64,000 nucleotides of DNA from Propionibacterium sp. Lineage in GTDB: Bacteria; Actinomycetota; Actinomycetes; Propionibacteriales; Propionibacteriaceae. A program made the translations under genes and the position numbers. Positions 33,413 to 42,169 of this stretch are shown here, piece by piece (position 1 is the first letter of the stretch; every line of letters begins with the position of its first letter). Below the pieces are notes generated by a model. That model did not search any database. It was not told where the DNA came from and saw only the letters and a program-made list of their open reading frames with translations. The stretch covers positions 22,937 to 86,936 of the forward strand of contig JALHFX010000002.1 in assembly GCA_022837595.1 (NCBI GenBank), in the 5' to 3' direction.

Positions 33413-33985
33413 ATGACCGTTCTCACCGCCCCACCTTCGGCCGTTACTCGCCGTACTTGCGGCCCGGTGACAATCCCACCCGCATCGGCTCCCATGCGGC
33501 GCAGAGCGCGTGCAGCGCACCACTTGGTGGAGGCCGGGCCGTTCCGTGCCTGGATACGCCAGCTGATGAGCGACACCGGCCTGCCATGGCGGGTTCTTGC
33601 CCGAGCTGCTGCAGTGTCGTCGGCGACTGTCCACGCTTTGTTGCACGGACGTAGCGGGCGCCCGCTCACAGCCCTCACGCCATCCGACGCAGAGCGATTA
33701 TTCCGTCTCGATCATCGTCGGCTGGAGTTCCTGGGTCAGGCTCCTGCAGAGCCGCAGCGAATACGGATGCTGTTGTGGTCATTGGCCATGGCGGGCTGCA
33801 CCAACCGCCAGTTGATCGAGTTCAGCGGCATTGACTCGAGCACCGTGCGTATATTGATGGCCGGTGACACTGCCTGGTGCTCACGGCTGCAGGAGTTGCG
33901 AGCTGAAGCAGCGTGCGAGGTCTGGGGCATCGATCCACGAATGGTACCGTCCGGGCAGCCAGTCGCGTCCGGAGTCGAACGATGA
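33413..33985 (+). CDS. Tandem helix-turn-helix DNA-binding protein, unknown regulon
   Basis: 190 residues from the ATG with AGGAGA seven bases upstream. Two similar HTH units are visible: LPWRVLARAAAVSSATVHAL (about 57-76) and CTNRQLIEFSGIDSSTVRIL (about 129-148), as if one fold had been duplicated. Basic N-terminus. Its 3' end overlaps the prepilin peptidase gene by 4 nt (ATGA). The 21-bp repeats upstream could be its own binding sites. I do not recognise a named family. Confidence 0.7.
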   Translation: MTVLTAPPSAVTRRTCGPVTIPPASAPMRRRARAAHHLVEAGPFRAWIRQLMSDTGLPWRVLARAAAVSSATVHALLHGRSGRPLTALTPSDAERLFRLDHRRLEFLGQAPAEPQRIRMLLWSLAMAGCTNRQLIEFSGIDSSTVRILMAGDTAWCSRLQELRAEAACEVWGIDPRMVPSGQPVASGVER

Positions 33986-34698
33986 CCGCTGGGCTGTCAA
34001 GCTGGCTGCCGCTGGCCGCGACGACTCTCATTCTGATCGCAATTCAGCTGACCATCGTGGCCAGGCATCCCGAGCCGAGCGCTGATGAACCCGGTTCCAA
34101 AGACAAACCACGATACGCCGAACTCGTGACTCCGGCTGCGGTGCTCGGGCTCGGGATCGTCGCCCTTCTCGGGTCTCTGCCGATATCGGTTTTACCAGTT
34201 GCGCTGCGTCCAGCCTGGGTCGTATGGGTGAGTGCAGGTCTGGTCTTGGTCTATGTAGACGCCCGCACCACCTGGTTACCGATCAGTGCCACTGCTTTCA
34301 CGGCGGGATGTCTGAGTGTGGCTTTCGCGATCGGGCTAGTAGCAGACCGCAGCTGGTGGCCTCAAGCGATGCTGCGTGCACTGGTCGGAGCTGGTCTTGC
34401 CTGGGCGTTGTTTTGGATGCTGTGGCGGTGGAGCGGTGCGCTTGGTTTCGGGGATGTGCGCTTGGCCGCTTTGACCGGCTCAGTAGCCGGTTTCGGCTCG
34501 ACGCAATGGTGGTTTCTGGCGATCTTCGCGGGCTCTGTCGCCGCTGCCTGCTGGGGATTGATCACAATGGCGTGGCGACGCCGGCATCCGTCTCCGCTCG
34601 GACGAGCCTTTCCTTATGGACCCGGGTTGTGGTTGGGTCCGTGGATCGCGTGGGTCTGGCTTGCCTGGGGTGGGGCTGTGCCGACCGCAACCAGTTAA
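33982..34698 (+). CDS. Prepilin peptidase (A24 family, CpaA/TadV-like)
   Basis: 238 residues and about seven membrane helices. The catalytic aspartates are Asp93 in YVDARTTWLP and Asp158 in GFGDVRLA, the two A24 motifs. The Cys-rich methyltransferase domain of PilD is absent, so it is the short type that cleaves type IV or Tad prepilins. No prepilin or pilus assembly gene occurs in the window, so its substrate must be encoded elsewhere. Translationally coupled to the HTH gene. Confidence 0.85.
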   Translation: MTAGLSSWLPLAATTLILIAIQLTIVARHPEPSADEPGSKDKPRYAELVTPAAVLGLGIVALLGSLPISVLPVALRPAWVVWVSAGLVLVYVDARTTWLPISATAFTAGCLSVAFAIGLVADRSWWPQAMLRALVGAGLAWALFWMLWRWSGALGFGDVRLAALTGSVAGFGSTQWWFLAIFAGSVAAACWGLITMAWRRRHPSPLGRAFPYGPGLWLGPWIAWVWLAWGGAVPTATS

Positions 34699-34703
34699 GG
34701 GTC

Positions 34704-34757
34704 AACCTGGATCTGCCGATTTCCCACGGCTGCGCGTCCCATCGGCGGATCCAGGTT
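34704..34757. terminator. Bidirectional terminator hairpin before trpD
   Basis: 17-bp arms (AACCTGGATCTGCCGAT / ATCGGCGGATCCAGGTT, one G-T pair) and a 20-nt loop, between the convergent prepilin peptidase and trpD genes. Confidence 0.65.
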
Positions 34758-34830
34758 CAAGCAGGTGTTCTGCCGACCAGCCGTTGTAGGCATCCCGGGA
34801 AGGGTCAACCTTCGCGGGGTACTCGGCGGT

Positions 34831-35880
34831 TCAACCCTCGGATACTGCCCGCTGTGTGGCTAGGATCCAGCGGTCCAGCAGCCCAGCCGTGTGGCCATGG
34901 TCGATGGCTTGTGCAGCCAGTTCGACCTTATCGCGTAGTTGATCGGCGATCGGGATGGTGCGGCTCGGGCCTTCGAAAGCCAACAATGCTGCGGCTGCAT
35001 TGACCAGTACGATATCGCGCACCGGGCCGGTAGCACCAGCAAAGACGTCCCTGGCGACCTGTGCATTGAACTCCGGTTTGCCGCCGGTCAGATCGGACGG
35101 TTGCGCAGCGATCAGGCCCAGATCGCTTGGATCGAGTTCGGTGCGAACAACCTCGCCGTCGCTGATGACCCAGATGTCGGAACTGGTGGTGGTGGTCAGC
35201 TCGTCCAGACCATCCTCGCCGTGGAAGACCAGCCCACGGTTGCCACGCGCTGCCAGCACGCCGGCCACCAGCTCGGCCAACCGGAGATCGGCAACACCGA
35301 TGGCCTGCGCTTGCGGACGAGCCGGGTTGGCCAGCGGTCCCAGGAAGTTGAAGGTTGTCTGAATGCCGAGCTCGCGTCGAACCGGTGCGGTATGACGCAG
35401 CGAGGAGTGGTACTGCGGTGCGAACAAGAAGACCAAGCCGCACTCATCGAAGACATCCCGCTGGCGTGCCGGAGCAACGTTGAGCGCGACTCCGAGCGCC
35501 TCCAGGCAATCTGCGGTACCGCTCATGGAGCTGGCTGCGCGGTTGCCGTGCTTGATCACCTTGGCTCCCGCCGATGCGGCGACGATGGCCGCCATGGTGG
35601 AGATATTGACGGTGTTGGCTCGATCACCACCAGATCCGACCACGTCTACAGCGTCGGCAGGTAACTCGATAGGTGTTGCCTTGTCGAGCATGCCTGTCGC
35701 CAGAGCGTCGATCTCAGTGACCGTCTCGCCCTTGGCCCGCAGCACGACCATGAACGCCGCCATCTGCGACGGGCTGGCGTTGCCGGACAAGATCTCGTCG
35801 ATCGCCCAGCGGGTCGTCTCAGTATCCATGTCCTCGCCACGAACGAGGCTGGTCAAGACATCGGGCCACGTGAGATTCAT
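34831..35880 (-). CDS. trpD: Anthranilate phosphoribosyltransferase
   Basis: 349 residues. VVGSGGDRANTVNIST (PRPP-binding GTGGD-type loop), KHGNRAASS, and FLFAPQYHSSL with FNFLGPLANP are family-specific. Transfers phosphoribosyl to anthranilate in tryptophan synthesis. It is alone here, away from other trp genes, as in mycobacteria. TAATCT lies 7 nt before the ATG, suggesting a leaderless message. Confidence 0.95.
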   Translation of the reverse strand: MNLTWPDVLTSLVRGEDMDTETTRWAIDEILSGNASPSQMAAFMVVLRAKGETVTEIDALATGMLDKATPIELPADAVDVVGSGGDRANTVNISTMAAIVAASAGAKVIKHGNRAASSMSGTADCLEALGVALNVAPARQRDVFDECGLVFLFAPQYHSSLRHTAPVRRELGIQTTFNFLGPLANPARPQAQAIGVADLRLAELVAGVLAARGNRGLVFHGEDGLDELTTTTSSDIWVISDGEVVRTELDPSDLGLIAAQPSDLTGGKPEFNAQVARDVFAGATGPVRDIVLVNAAAALLAFEGPSRTIPIADQLRDKVELAAQAIDHGHTAGLLDRWILATQRAVSEG

Positions 35881-35887
35881 GGTCCTA

Positions 35888-35893
35888 AGATTA
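35888..35893 (-). promoter_or_regulatory. Leaderless promoter -10 of trpD
   Basis: TAATCT (minus strand) ends 7 nt before the ATG at 35880. Confidence 0.5.
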
Positions 35894-35929
35894 TCCCCGC
35901 ATCCCAGCGCGGCCCGAACCCGTCCGCAT

Positions 35930-35946
35930 CGGTAGAGACGCTACCG
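35930..35946 (-). terminator. Weak hairpin downstream of the receiver-like gene
   Basis: CGGTAG / CTACCG with a 5-nt loop, 18 bp after the stop of the receiver-like gene on the minus strand; no T-run. Confidence 0.3.
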
Positions 35947-35963
35947 GGTCACAGCCAAATCGG

Positions 35964-36452
35964 TCAGTTCGCGATCGGGTGACGGCTCCCTACACCCGGC
36001 TCGACCAGAGATGAGGAGAGCGCGTCGGTGCGGTTCATACGCGCATTGCGCACGACTCGGGCGACATCGTCAGGCAACCGGATCGGGTCGACAGGATACG
36101 GGGAGATGCCCTCAGCTCTCGACCACGTGGCCATCCACGCATCGGCAGCACGGGCAATCAACAGCACCACTGGCGGGCAGTTGGGAATCTCGTCGCGCAT
36201 CTGATGTGAGATACCCATCCCGCCAGGGCGAGCCTCCGCATCGAAGACTGCTGCGTCAAACGTCTCTTTTTCGATCACCTTCAGCATCGCGTCAGGTGTC
36301 GCGAACTCTGTGATCTCCAGTTCGGGTAAATCGGATGCGATCTTGCGGCCGAGAGCAAGCTTGATCTGCTCACGAACCAGCCGATTATCCGAGTAAATAA
36401 CGACTCTCAGCACGTCATCGGACGTGAAAGGCGCCGAAGCGTTCGCACTCAT
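35964..36452 (-). CDS. Receiver-domain protein without output domain
   Basis: 162 residues, ATG with GAGGAAG upstream. A single response-regulator-like fold: LRVVIYSDNRLVREQIK, the putative phospho-Asp in AAVFDAEARPGG, VVLLIARAAD and a late SPYPVDPIRL that stands where the conserved Lys-Pro usually is. The first acidic pair is reduced to one Asp. No DNA-binding domain. It may be a degenerate receiver acting by protein contact; similar genes flank trpD in other actinobacteria (recollection). Confidence 0.75.
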   Translation of the reverse strand: MSANASAPFTSDDVLRVVIYSDNRLVREQIKLALGRKIASDLPELEITEFATPDAMLKVIEKETFDAAVFDAEARPGGMGISHQMRDEIPNCPPVVLLIARAADAWMATWSRAEGISPYPVDPIRLPDDVARVVRNARMNRTDALSSSLVEPGVGSRHPIAN

Positions 36453-36625
36453 GATTCTTCCTCACCTAGCCGGCCGCTGTCGATCGTCGGCTGCGTCATC
36501 TCTGATCTTACGGATGCTATCGCGTCGCGCTGTCAAGGTCACACCGCCCATCCGTTAGATGTCAGCCAGTTCGGCCTCCGAGTTGCCATTCATGGACCTC
36601 GCCAAGGCGAACTTGCCCGATCTTG

Positions 36626-36631
36626 GACAAT
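36626..36631 (+). promoter_or_regulatory. Leaderless promoter -10 of guaB1
   Basis: GACAAT ends 6 nt before the GTG at 36638, matching the spacing seen at the other leaderless genes of the window. Confidence 0.35.
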
Positions 36632-36637
36632 GGTCAC

Positions 36638-38101
36638 GTGCGCTTTCTCACTAGCAGACCTGCCTACGACCTTACCTACCATGACGTTTTCATGGCGCCC
36701 AATCGCAGCAATGTGACCTCCCGGCTCGACGTTGACCTGACCTCAACAGACGGCCTCAACCTGCCCCTTCCATTGGTCGTGGCGAACATGACCGCGATTT
36801 CGGGACGCAGGATGGCCGAGACGATCGCTCGCCGTGGCGGGATCGCGGTATTGCCGCAAGACATTCCTGTCGATGTGCTCACGCAGTCCATTGCCCGGGT
36901 CAAGGCCGCCCCGACGCTCTTCGAGACTCCGATAACGGTCACTGCAACCACCACGATCGGTGAAGCGCTCAATCTGATGTCCAAACGTGCACATGGTGCC
37001 GTCGTGGTGATTGACGAGAATCGAATCCCCCTGGGGCTGGTGAGCCATTCGGCAACCGTCGGCGTTGACCGCTACGCCCAGGTACACGAGGTGATGACCA
37101 GCGGATTCGCTCTTCTGGGGCCCGATGCTACGCCGCAGGAAGTCTTCGACACGCTCTCGGCGACCAGACAGCGACTCGCGATCTCGGTGGACCACGACAG
37201 CTCATTGATCGGAGTCATGTCCGCCAAAGGCGCCTTACGCTCGGCGATCTATCGTCCGGCACTGGATGCTCAGGCACGCTTGAAGATCGCGGTGGCAATC
37301 GGCATCAGTGGGGATGCGCCGGGCCGAGCTGAAGCACTCCTGAACGCCGACGCCGATGTGCTCGTCCTGGACACTGCGCACGGCCATCAACAGCGGATGA
37401 TCGATGCACTGAGCGCAGTAAGGCCGGTGCGCGATGCATTCGAAGCGAAAACCGGACGCCGCGCACCACTGGTCGCGGGCAATGTCGTGACTGCTGAAGG
37501 CGTCAACGACCTCATCGAAGCCGGTGCCGATGTGATCAAGGTCGGCGTCGGCCCCGGTGCCATGTGCACGACCCGGATGCAGACCGGTGTCGGACGCCCG
37601 CAGTTCAGCGCTGTGCTGGAATGCGCCGAGGCCGCACGCAATCAGGGTCGCGCGATTTGGGCCGACGGCGGGGTTCGTTATCCGCGCGATGTCGCCCTCG
37701 CCTTGGCCGCCGGCGCCGGGAACGTGATGATCGGCAGTTGGTTCGCAGGCACCCACGAGTCGACCGGGGATATGCTGCATGATCCGGATGGCCGGGCCTA
37801 CAAAGAGAGTTTTGGTATGGCGAGCGCCCGTGCGGTGCGCAACCGTACTCGTGGCCAGTCGAGTTTCGACCGCGCGAAAGCGGGGCTTTTCGAAGAAGGC
37901 ATCAGTAGCTCGAAGATGTATCTCGATCCACAGCGTCCAGGGGTCGAGGATCTGGTCGATTGGATCGCCGCGGGGGTGCGCTCATCGTGCACATATGCCG
38001 GCGCGCGTAATCTGGACGAGTTCGCTGAGCGGGCGGTGATCGGCTTGCAGTCGTCGTCCGGCTACGACGAGGGCCGACCGCTATCGACCAGCTGGTCGTG
38101 A
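36638..38101 (+). CDS. guaB1: GuaB1-family IMP dehydrogenase/GMP reductase
   Basis: 487 residues from the GTG at 36638 (VRFLTSRPAYDLTYHDVF aligns with the mycobacterial MRFL start; a TTG at 36623 is less likely). Two CBS domains are inserted after about residue 85. The catalytic Cys310 is in GPGAMCTTR, followed by WADGGVRYP and GSWFAGTHES. Annotated as IMP dehydrogenase in many genomes, but mycobacterial GuaB1 has been reported to be a GMP reductase, so that purine-salvage role is the better guess. Followed by a 53-bp palindrome. Confidence 0.9.
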   Translation: MRFLTSRPAYDLTYHDVFMAPNRSNVTSRLDVDLTSTDGLNLPLPLVVANMTAISGRRMAETIARRGGIAVLPQDIPVDVLTQSIARVKAAPTLFETPITVTATTTIGEALNLMSKRAHGAVVVIDENRIPLGLVSHSATVGVDRYAQVHEVMTSGFALLGPDATPQEVFDTLSATRQRLAISVDHDSSLIGVMSAKGALRSAIYRPALDAQARLKIAVAIGISGDAPGRAEALLNADADVLVLDTAHGHQQRMIDALSAVRPVRDAFEAKTGRRAPLVAGNVVTAEGVNDLIEAGADVIKVGVGPGAMCTTRMQTGVGRPQFSAVLECAEAARNQGRAIWADGGVRYPRDVALALAAGAGNVMIGSWFAGTHESTGDMLHDPDGRAYKESFGMASARAVRNRTRGQSSFDRAKAGLFEEGISSSKMYLDPQRPGVEDLVDWIAAGVRSSCTYAGARNLDEFAERAVIGLQSSSGYDEGRPLSTSWS

Positions 38102-38117
38102 TTCGAGCTCAGCCCCG

Positions 38118-38170
38118 ACCGTGTATGAAGATGGCCCCGCGGTTGCCGCGGGGCCATCTTCATACACGGT
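38118..38170. terminator. Very long perfect palindrome, probable bidirectional terminator
   Basis: 25-bp perfectly complementary arms with a 3-nt centre (TTG at 38143-38145), starting ACCGTGTATGAAG and ending CTTCATACACGGT. It lies between the convergent guaB1 and IscA-like genes. No T-run on either side. Confidence 0.75.
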
Positions 38171-38190
38171 TATGTGTTCGGTTCTGCTGC

Positions 38191-38538
38191 TCAGTGGAAA
38201 GAGTCACCGCATGCGCAGGAACTGCCGGCATTCGGGTTGTCGATCGTGAAGCCTTGCGCCTCAATAGTGTCAAGGAAGTCGATCGTCGCGCCCCCAAGAT
38301 AGGGAGCACTCATCCTATCGACCACCAAGCTGACACCCTGATAGGAGTCGACAAGATCGCCTTCGAGGTGGCGATCGTCGAACGACAACTCATAACGCAG
38401 CCCCGAACAGCCCCCCGGCTGCACAGCGATGCGCAGCGCCAAGTCGTCGCGTCCCTCAGCTGCAAGCAGGGCAGCAGCCTTAGCCGCAGCTGCTTCGGTG
38501 AGGGTGACGCCGCTGGCGCTCACGGTGGTATCGGTCAT
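38191..38538 (-). CDS. erpA: A-type iron-sulfur cluster carrier (IscA/ErpA family)
   Basis: 115 residues, GAGGAG upstream of the ATG. Three conserved cysteines: Cys44 (QPGGCSGLRY), Cys108 and Cys110 (SSCACG). It carries or transfers Fe-S clusters to apo-proteins such as SdhB. Same position relative to trpD and pepA as the HesB-like gene of mycobacteria. Confidence 0.92.
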   Translation of the reverse strand: MTDTTVSASGVTLTEAAAAKAAALLAAEGRDDLALRIAVQPGGCSGLRYELSFDDRHLEGDLVDSYQGVSLVVDRMSAPYLGGATIDFLDTIEAQGFTIDNPNAGSSCACGDSFH

Positions 38539-38640
38539 CTCTCGGGCTCCTCAGTTGTCTGCCGTACGCCCGTAGTAACCCGGGCGCACTTCAGTTTACT
38601 TTCACCTACAAGACTTGGCCAGACCTGCCCATAGGCAGAC

Positions 38641-38931
38641 CTAACCAGGAATTAAACCGTCTTCCTTTCGACTCTCCTGCAGCCACTCGGCTACCTCATC
38701 AAGAGACGTTGTCGGATTCGGAATCATTAAGTCCGAAAGCACCACGGGTTCGTCCGAGAGCGCGACACCGGATTCTTTCACCAGATCAGCCATCTCGCTG
38801 AGCAAATCGGCCAACGACTCATCGTCGCGATTGTCCACTGCACGCATGACCAGGTCGTCCAAGACATTCAGAGGCTTCACCAATTGATCAGGAATCCGCC
38901 ATTGCCCAAGGCCCACGATTCTGACGATCAT
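38641..38931 (-). CDS. PspA-associated small protein (PspAA domain)
   Basis: 96 residues, mostly acidic. Starts MIVRIVGLGQWRIPDQL, then a helical acidic middle (DDLVMRAVDNRDDESLADLL), the pattern of PspAA proteins that accompany PspA in actinobacteria. Overlaps the pspA stop by 4 nt (ATGA) with AGGAGAAG inside pspA as its ribosome-binding site. Confidence 0.82.
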   Translation of the reverse strand: MIVRIVGLGQWRIPDQLVKPLNVLDDLVMRAVDNRDDESLADLLSEMADLVKESGVALSDEPVVLSDLMIPNPTTSLDEVAEWLQESRKEDGLIPG

Positions 38932-39656
38932 CTCGCTTCTCCTTGGCTACGTTCACCAGTCGAATCGCGGATCTCGCCTGACGAGTATCCTCCCGGTTGC
39001 TGATAGCTGCCCTGGCTCGGAGCAGCCGACGGTTCTCGGGCGGCGAGTTCGGCCTGAATCGCAGCTAGTTCAGCTCCGGCCGCAGCCTCGAGTTCGTCCG
39101 GAGTCGCCAGGTCGGGATTCAACGGAGTCTTCAGGAGTGCGTCAGCACGCTGTACGACTGCATCGGCGGATCCGAGATCGATGCCGCCCAAGGCCGCGGT
39201 GACCTTCGCTGAGGCTTCGGCTGCAGAGTCCTGCGCCCAGATGGTGTTCTGCTTGGCACGGATCGAATCGACCTTGGCCTGTAGCCGTGTAGCGGTGAGA
39301 ATCAGATTCTCTTCCTCACGTTGCAATTCGGCATGCTGGTTATCGACGCCAGCGAGCTCTTGCAGCAAGGTCTGTTTACGAACGAGAGCTTCGTGAGCAA
39401 GTCGATCGTGCCCCTGATCGAGAAGGCGATGAGCAGTGCCGGTCAACGAGTCGATCTCGGCAACAAGCTCAGTCTGCCTGCGGGCCAGCTGGCGGCGGCT
39501 GGACGCAACACTGGCCGCACCCCGGCGCACCTGTTGCAGCAATTCGATCTGCTGCGAGTAGGCGTTCTCCTGCTCATTGGGGGCGCCGTCGGTAGCTTCC
39601 GGATCGCCGTTCTTTGACCCGAATACCTGGGCTATACGGCGGATGATGCCTGGCAT
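38928..39656 (-). CDS. pspA: PspA/IM30 (Vipp1) family membrane-stress protein
   Basis: 242 residues from the ATG at 39656. The N-terminal amphipathic helix (MPGIIRRIAQVFGSK) would touch the membrane; a long coiled coil follows (about 30-190), with Ala/Gln/Arg/Glu repeats and EENLILTATRLQAKVDS. The last 30 residues are Gly/Ser/Gln-rich and disordered. It polymerises on damaged membranes to limit proton leak. Translationally coupled to the PspAA protein. Confidence 0.88.
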   Translation of the reverse strand: MPGIIRRIAQVFGSKNGDPEATDGAPNEQENAYSQQIELLQQVRRGAASVASSRRQLARRQTELVAEIDSLTGTAHRLLDQGHDRLAHEALVRKQTLLQELAGVDNQHAELQREEENLILTATRLQAKVDSIRAKQNTIWAQDSAAEASAKVTAALGGIDLGSADAVVQRADALLKTPLNPDLATPDELEAAAGAELAAIQAELAAREPSAAPSQGSYQQPGGYSSGEIRDSTGERSQGEAR

Positions 39657-39823
39657 GAGACCTAGAGTCCTTCCAAATATCCGATTGTCATAGCTTAGGG
39701 CTACCTGCCTACGGTATCCGCGGTGTATACGGCGTGGCGAACGTATTTGTCTGACTGCGGACTGGCTTTGAGCACCACGCCAACTAGTATGTGGGCCAGC
39801 AGCTACGAACAAGAAGGACACCC

Positions 39824-40399
39824 GTGGGACTCTTCCGCCCTTATGAGCGCACTGACGTTAGCGAGACCTCGAGCGATCTCGACACACCGACGGATGCCAG
39901 CAGTGGCGCGGGAGCCCGCAAGTCTGCGCCGACGCCAACTCGCAAACAGGCCGAGCAGGCCCGACGCGAACGTGTGCGTCCAACTCTCACCAAGAAAGAG
40001 CGCAAGGCGAGGGAACGCCAGATCCGCCGCGAACGCGAAGACCGGAACCTCCAGCTGACCGAGTCGCGGCCCGAACGGGTGCTACTACGCAATTTCATCG
40101 ATGCCCGCTGGACCTTCGGTGAGTTCGTCTGGCCGCTCCTGCTGGTCAGCTTCGCAGTCTTCATCGCCGGATCATTCATCCCGCAGCTGACCTATGGAGC
40201 CACCTACGTGATGTGGGGGATCATCGTCTCCATCCTGATAGAAGCCACATATCTGTGGCGCAAATTCCGGAAGCTCCTCGACCAACGACTACCCAATGCG
40301 TCGCGCAAGGGGCTGATCATGTACATGGTTTCCCGTACCATCACCCCGAGGCGTTTCCGTCGTCCGCCGACCGCAATCGATCGAGGAGCTGAGTTCTGA
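39824..40399 (+). CDS. DUF3043-family membrane protein
   Basis: 191 residues from a GTG with AGAAGGA five bases upstream. The charged, Lys/Arg-rich N-terminus (KKERKARERQIRREREDR) is followed by two membrane helices (about 103-120 and 125-146) and a basic tail with RKGLIMYMVSR. This layout is conserved in actinobacteria under DUF3043; function unknown. Stop and the next start share one base (TGATG). Confidence 0.85.
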   Translation: MGLFRPYERTDVSETSSDLDTPTDASSGAGARKSAPTPTRKQAEQARRERVRPTLTKKERKARERQIRREREDRNLQLTESRPERVLLRNFIDARWTFGEFVWPLLLVSFAVFIAGSFIPQLTYGATYVMWGIIVSILIEATYLWRKFRKLLDQRLPNASRKGLIMYMVSRTITPRRFRRPPTAIDRGAEF

Positions 40400-40617
40400 T
40401 GAGTTTCTGGTGGGAGCCCATGCTCAGATCCGACGTCATCCTCAGCCCGGACGATCTCGCTGGGGCCGGGTTGACGGATCGTTACGAAGAGCAGCTCGAT
40501 GCTGAGGAATGGCTGAGCGACAACTTCTCCGAACTGGTCGATCTTGGTGTCACCTCGGTCACACTTTTCGAGGATGAGACGAAGGTCTACGGCCCGATGA
40601 GCCTCAGCGAGGCCTGA
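40399..40617 (+). CDS. Small acidic protein between DUF3043 and pepA
   Basis: 72 residues, about a quarter Asp/Glu. One base overlaps the DUF3043 stop and only 3 bp separate it from pepA, so it is part of a three-gene operon. No motif recognised. The coupling at both ends and the acidic composition argue that it is a real gene. Confidence 0.75.
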   Translation: MSFWWEPMLRSDVILSPDDLAGAGLTDRYEEQLDAEEWLSDNFSELVDLGVTSVTLFEDETKVYGPMSLSEA

Positions 40618-40620
40618 TCG

Positions 40621-42147
40621 ATGGCCGGTCAGTCGTTTTTCGATTCAGATCACTTCGATTCCGGACGAGTCGTCCTGCCTGAGATCGAATTGGTGCGCGG
40701 GCTCGGCAAAGCAACCGATGTCGTTATCGGAATTGCGGGATCACCAGAAAACTCGAGTCTCGTGGGCGCCAGCTCTGAGCTGAAGAGCAGAGCCGCCAAG
40801 GCCGGTATTTCGCTGAACCAGCTGATCAGCGAAGGCGTCGGCGGCAAGGTCGATCAAGTCGCGGAACTCGATTTGCCCGGGCTTCGAGTGGTCGGCGTCG
40901 GTCTGGGCGCAGATCTTGATTTGGATCCCGAAGATCTACGTCGCGCGGCCGGAGTGGGGGTACGCCGGATACTCAGCCGCCAAGGCACTACCAAGCGTCG
41001 CATCCTGGTCAGTTTGGACGCGAACACCACAGCTCAGGTGCGGGCGGTTGCCGAAGGAGCTCTCCTCGCGAGCTACCGCTTCCGTAAGCTGACCCGTGAG
41101 CCCGCCGCGCCAGGGGCCGAGTCGATCGGAATCCTGGGTTCGTCGCGGTCATGCCAGCAAGGGATCGCTGCCGCGCGAATTACTTCGCGAGCTGTCTGTG
41201 TGGCCCGCGATTGGACGAATCTGCCACCCAATCTCTTAGGTCCCAACGACCTGGCTGAGCAGGCTCGCGGCTACCTGAAAGATGCCAAAATCGAGTTCGA
41301 GGTGCTCGATGAGCGAGCCCTCGAGAAAGCCGGTTTCGGCGGGATCTTGGCGGTCGGCAGCGGTTCCGCGCGTCCACCCCGGCTGGTACGGCTCGACTAC
41401 CGTCCCCGCGGAGCCAAAAAGCATCTGACTCTGGTGGGCAAGGGCATCACCTACGATTCCGGCGGTTACAACCTCAAGACCGCGGAAAGCCTCAAGACGA
41501 TGAAATGCGATATGGCCGGGGCCGCAGCTGTGATCGCTGCTACCAGAGCGATCGCCGATCTGGGACTAACGGTGCACGTCACTGCCTACGCACCACTCGC
41601 CGAATCGATGATCTCGGGCAGTGCCTATCGTCCCAGTGATGTCTTGCGGATCTTCGACGGCACCACGGTCGAGAACATCGACTCCGACTGTGAAGGACGC
41701 ATCGTTTTGGCCGACGCACTAGCCAGGGCGAATGCCGACCATCCGGACATGATCGTCGATATCGCGACGCTGACGGGGGCATGCATGGTGGCACTGGGCA
41801 CCCAAGTCGCCGGTCTACTGGCCAGTGATGACGAGGCGGCCGACCGACTACTTGATGCTGCCGAAACCGCCGGCGAAGAGTTCTGGCAGCTGCCGATCAC
41901 CGCACACGCACGCAAGCAATTACCGTCTGAGGTAGCCGATCTACGGTCGAAGGCCGACCGCTATGGCGGTGCCCTTTTTGCCGGCGCCTTCCTGCAGCAT
42001 TTTGTCGACGAGAAGATCGCTTGGGCGCACCTGGATATCGCAGGCCCCGCCTGGAACGCCGGCACGGCCCACGACTATGTGCCTGCGCAAGCGACCGGGA
42101 TGGGCATCCGGACGTTGATTGCATTGGCCACGTTGATGTCCGACTGA
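40621..42147 (+). CDS. pepA: Leucyl aminopeptidase (M17 family)
   Basis: 508 residues. The N-terminal macrodomain-like half (1 to about 190) is divergent; the catalytic half carries GKGITYDSGGYNLK (metal Lys/Asp), MKCDMAGAAAV and the active-site loop ENIDSDCEGRIVLADAL. That loop is normally NTDAEGR; here it is DSDCEGR, but the metal-binding Asp and Glu and the Arg are kept. Hexameric cytoplasmic enzyme releasing N-terminal residues from peptides. Position before sucB matches pepB in mycobacteria. Confidence 0.93.
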   Translation: MAGQSFFDSDHFDSGRVVLPEIELVRGLGKATDVVIGIAGSPENSSLVGASSELKSRAAKAGISLNQLISEGVGGKVDQVAELDLPGLRVVGVGLGADLDLDPEDLRRAAGVGVRRILSRQGTTKRRILVSLDANTTAQVRAVAEGALLASYRFRKLTREPAAPGAESIGILGSSRSCQQGIAAARITSRAVCVARDWTNLPPNLLGPNDLAEQARGYLKDAKIEFEVLDERALEKAGFGGILAVGSGSARPPRLVRLDYRPRGAKKHLTLVGKGITYDSGGYNLKTAESLKTMKCDMAGAAAVIAATRAIADLGLTVHVTAYAPLAESMISGSAYRPSDVLRIFDGTTVENIDSDCEGRIVLADALARANADHPDMIVDIATLTGACMVALGTQVAGLLASDDEAADRLLDAAETAGEEFWQLPITAHARKQLPSEVADLRSKADRYGGALFAGAFLQHFVDEKIAWAHLDIAGPAWNAGTAHDYVPAQATGMGIRTLIALATLMSD

Positions 42148-42169
42148 GCCCATGACCCGAGACCTGAAC

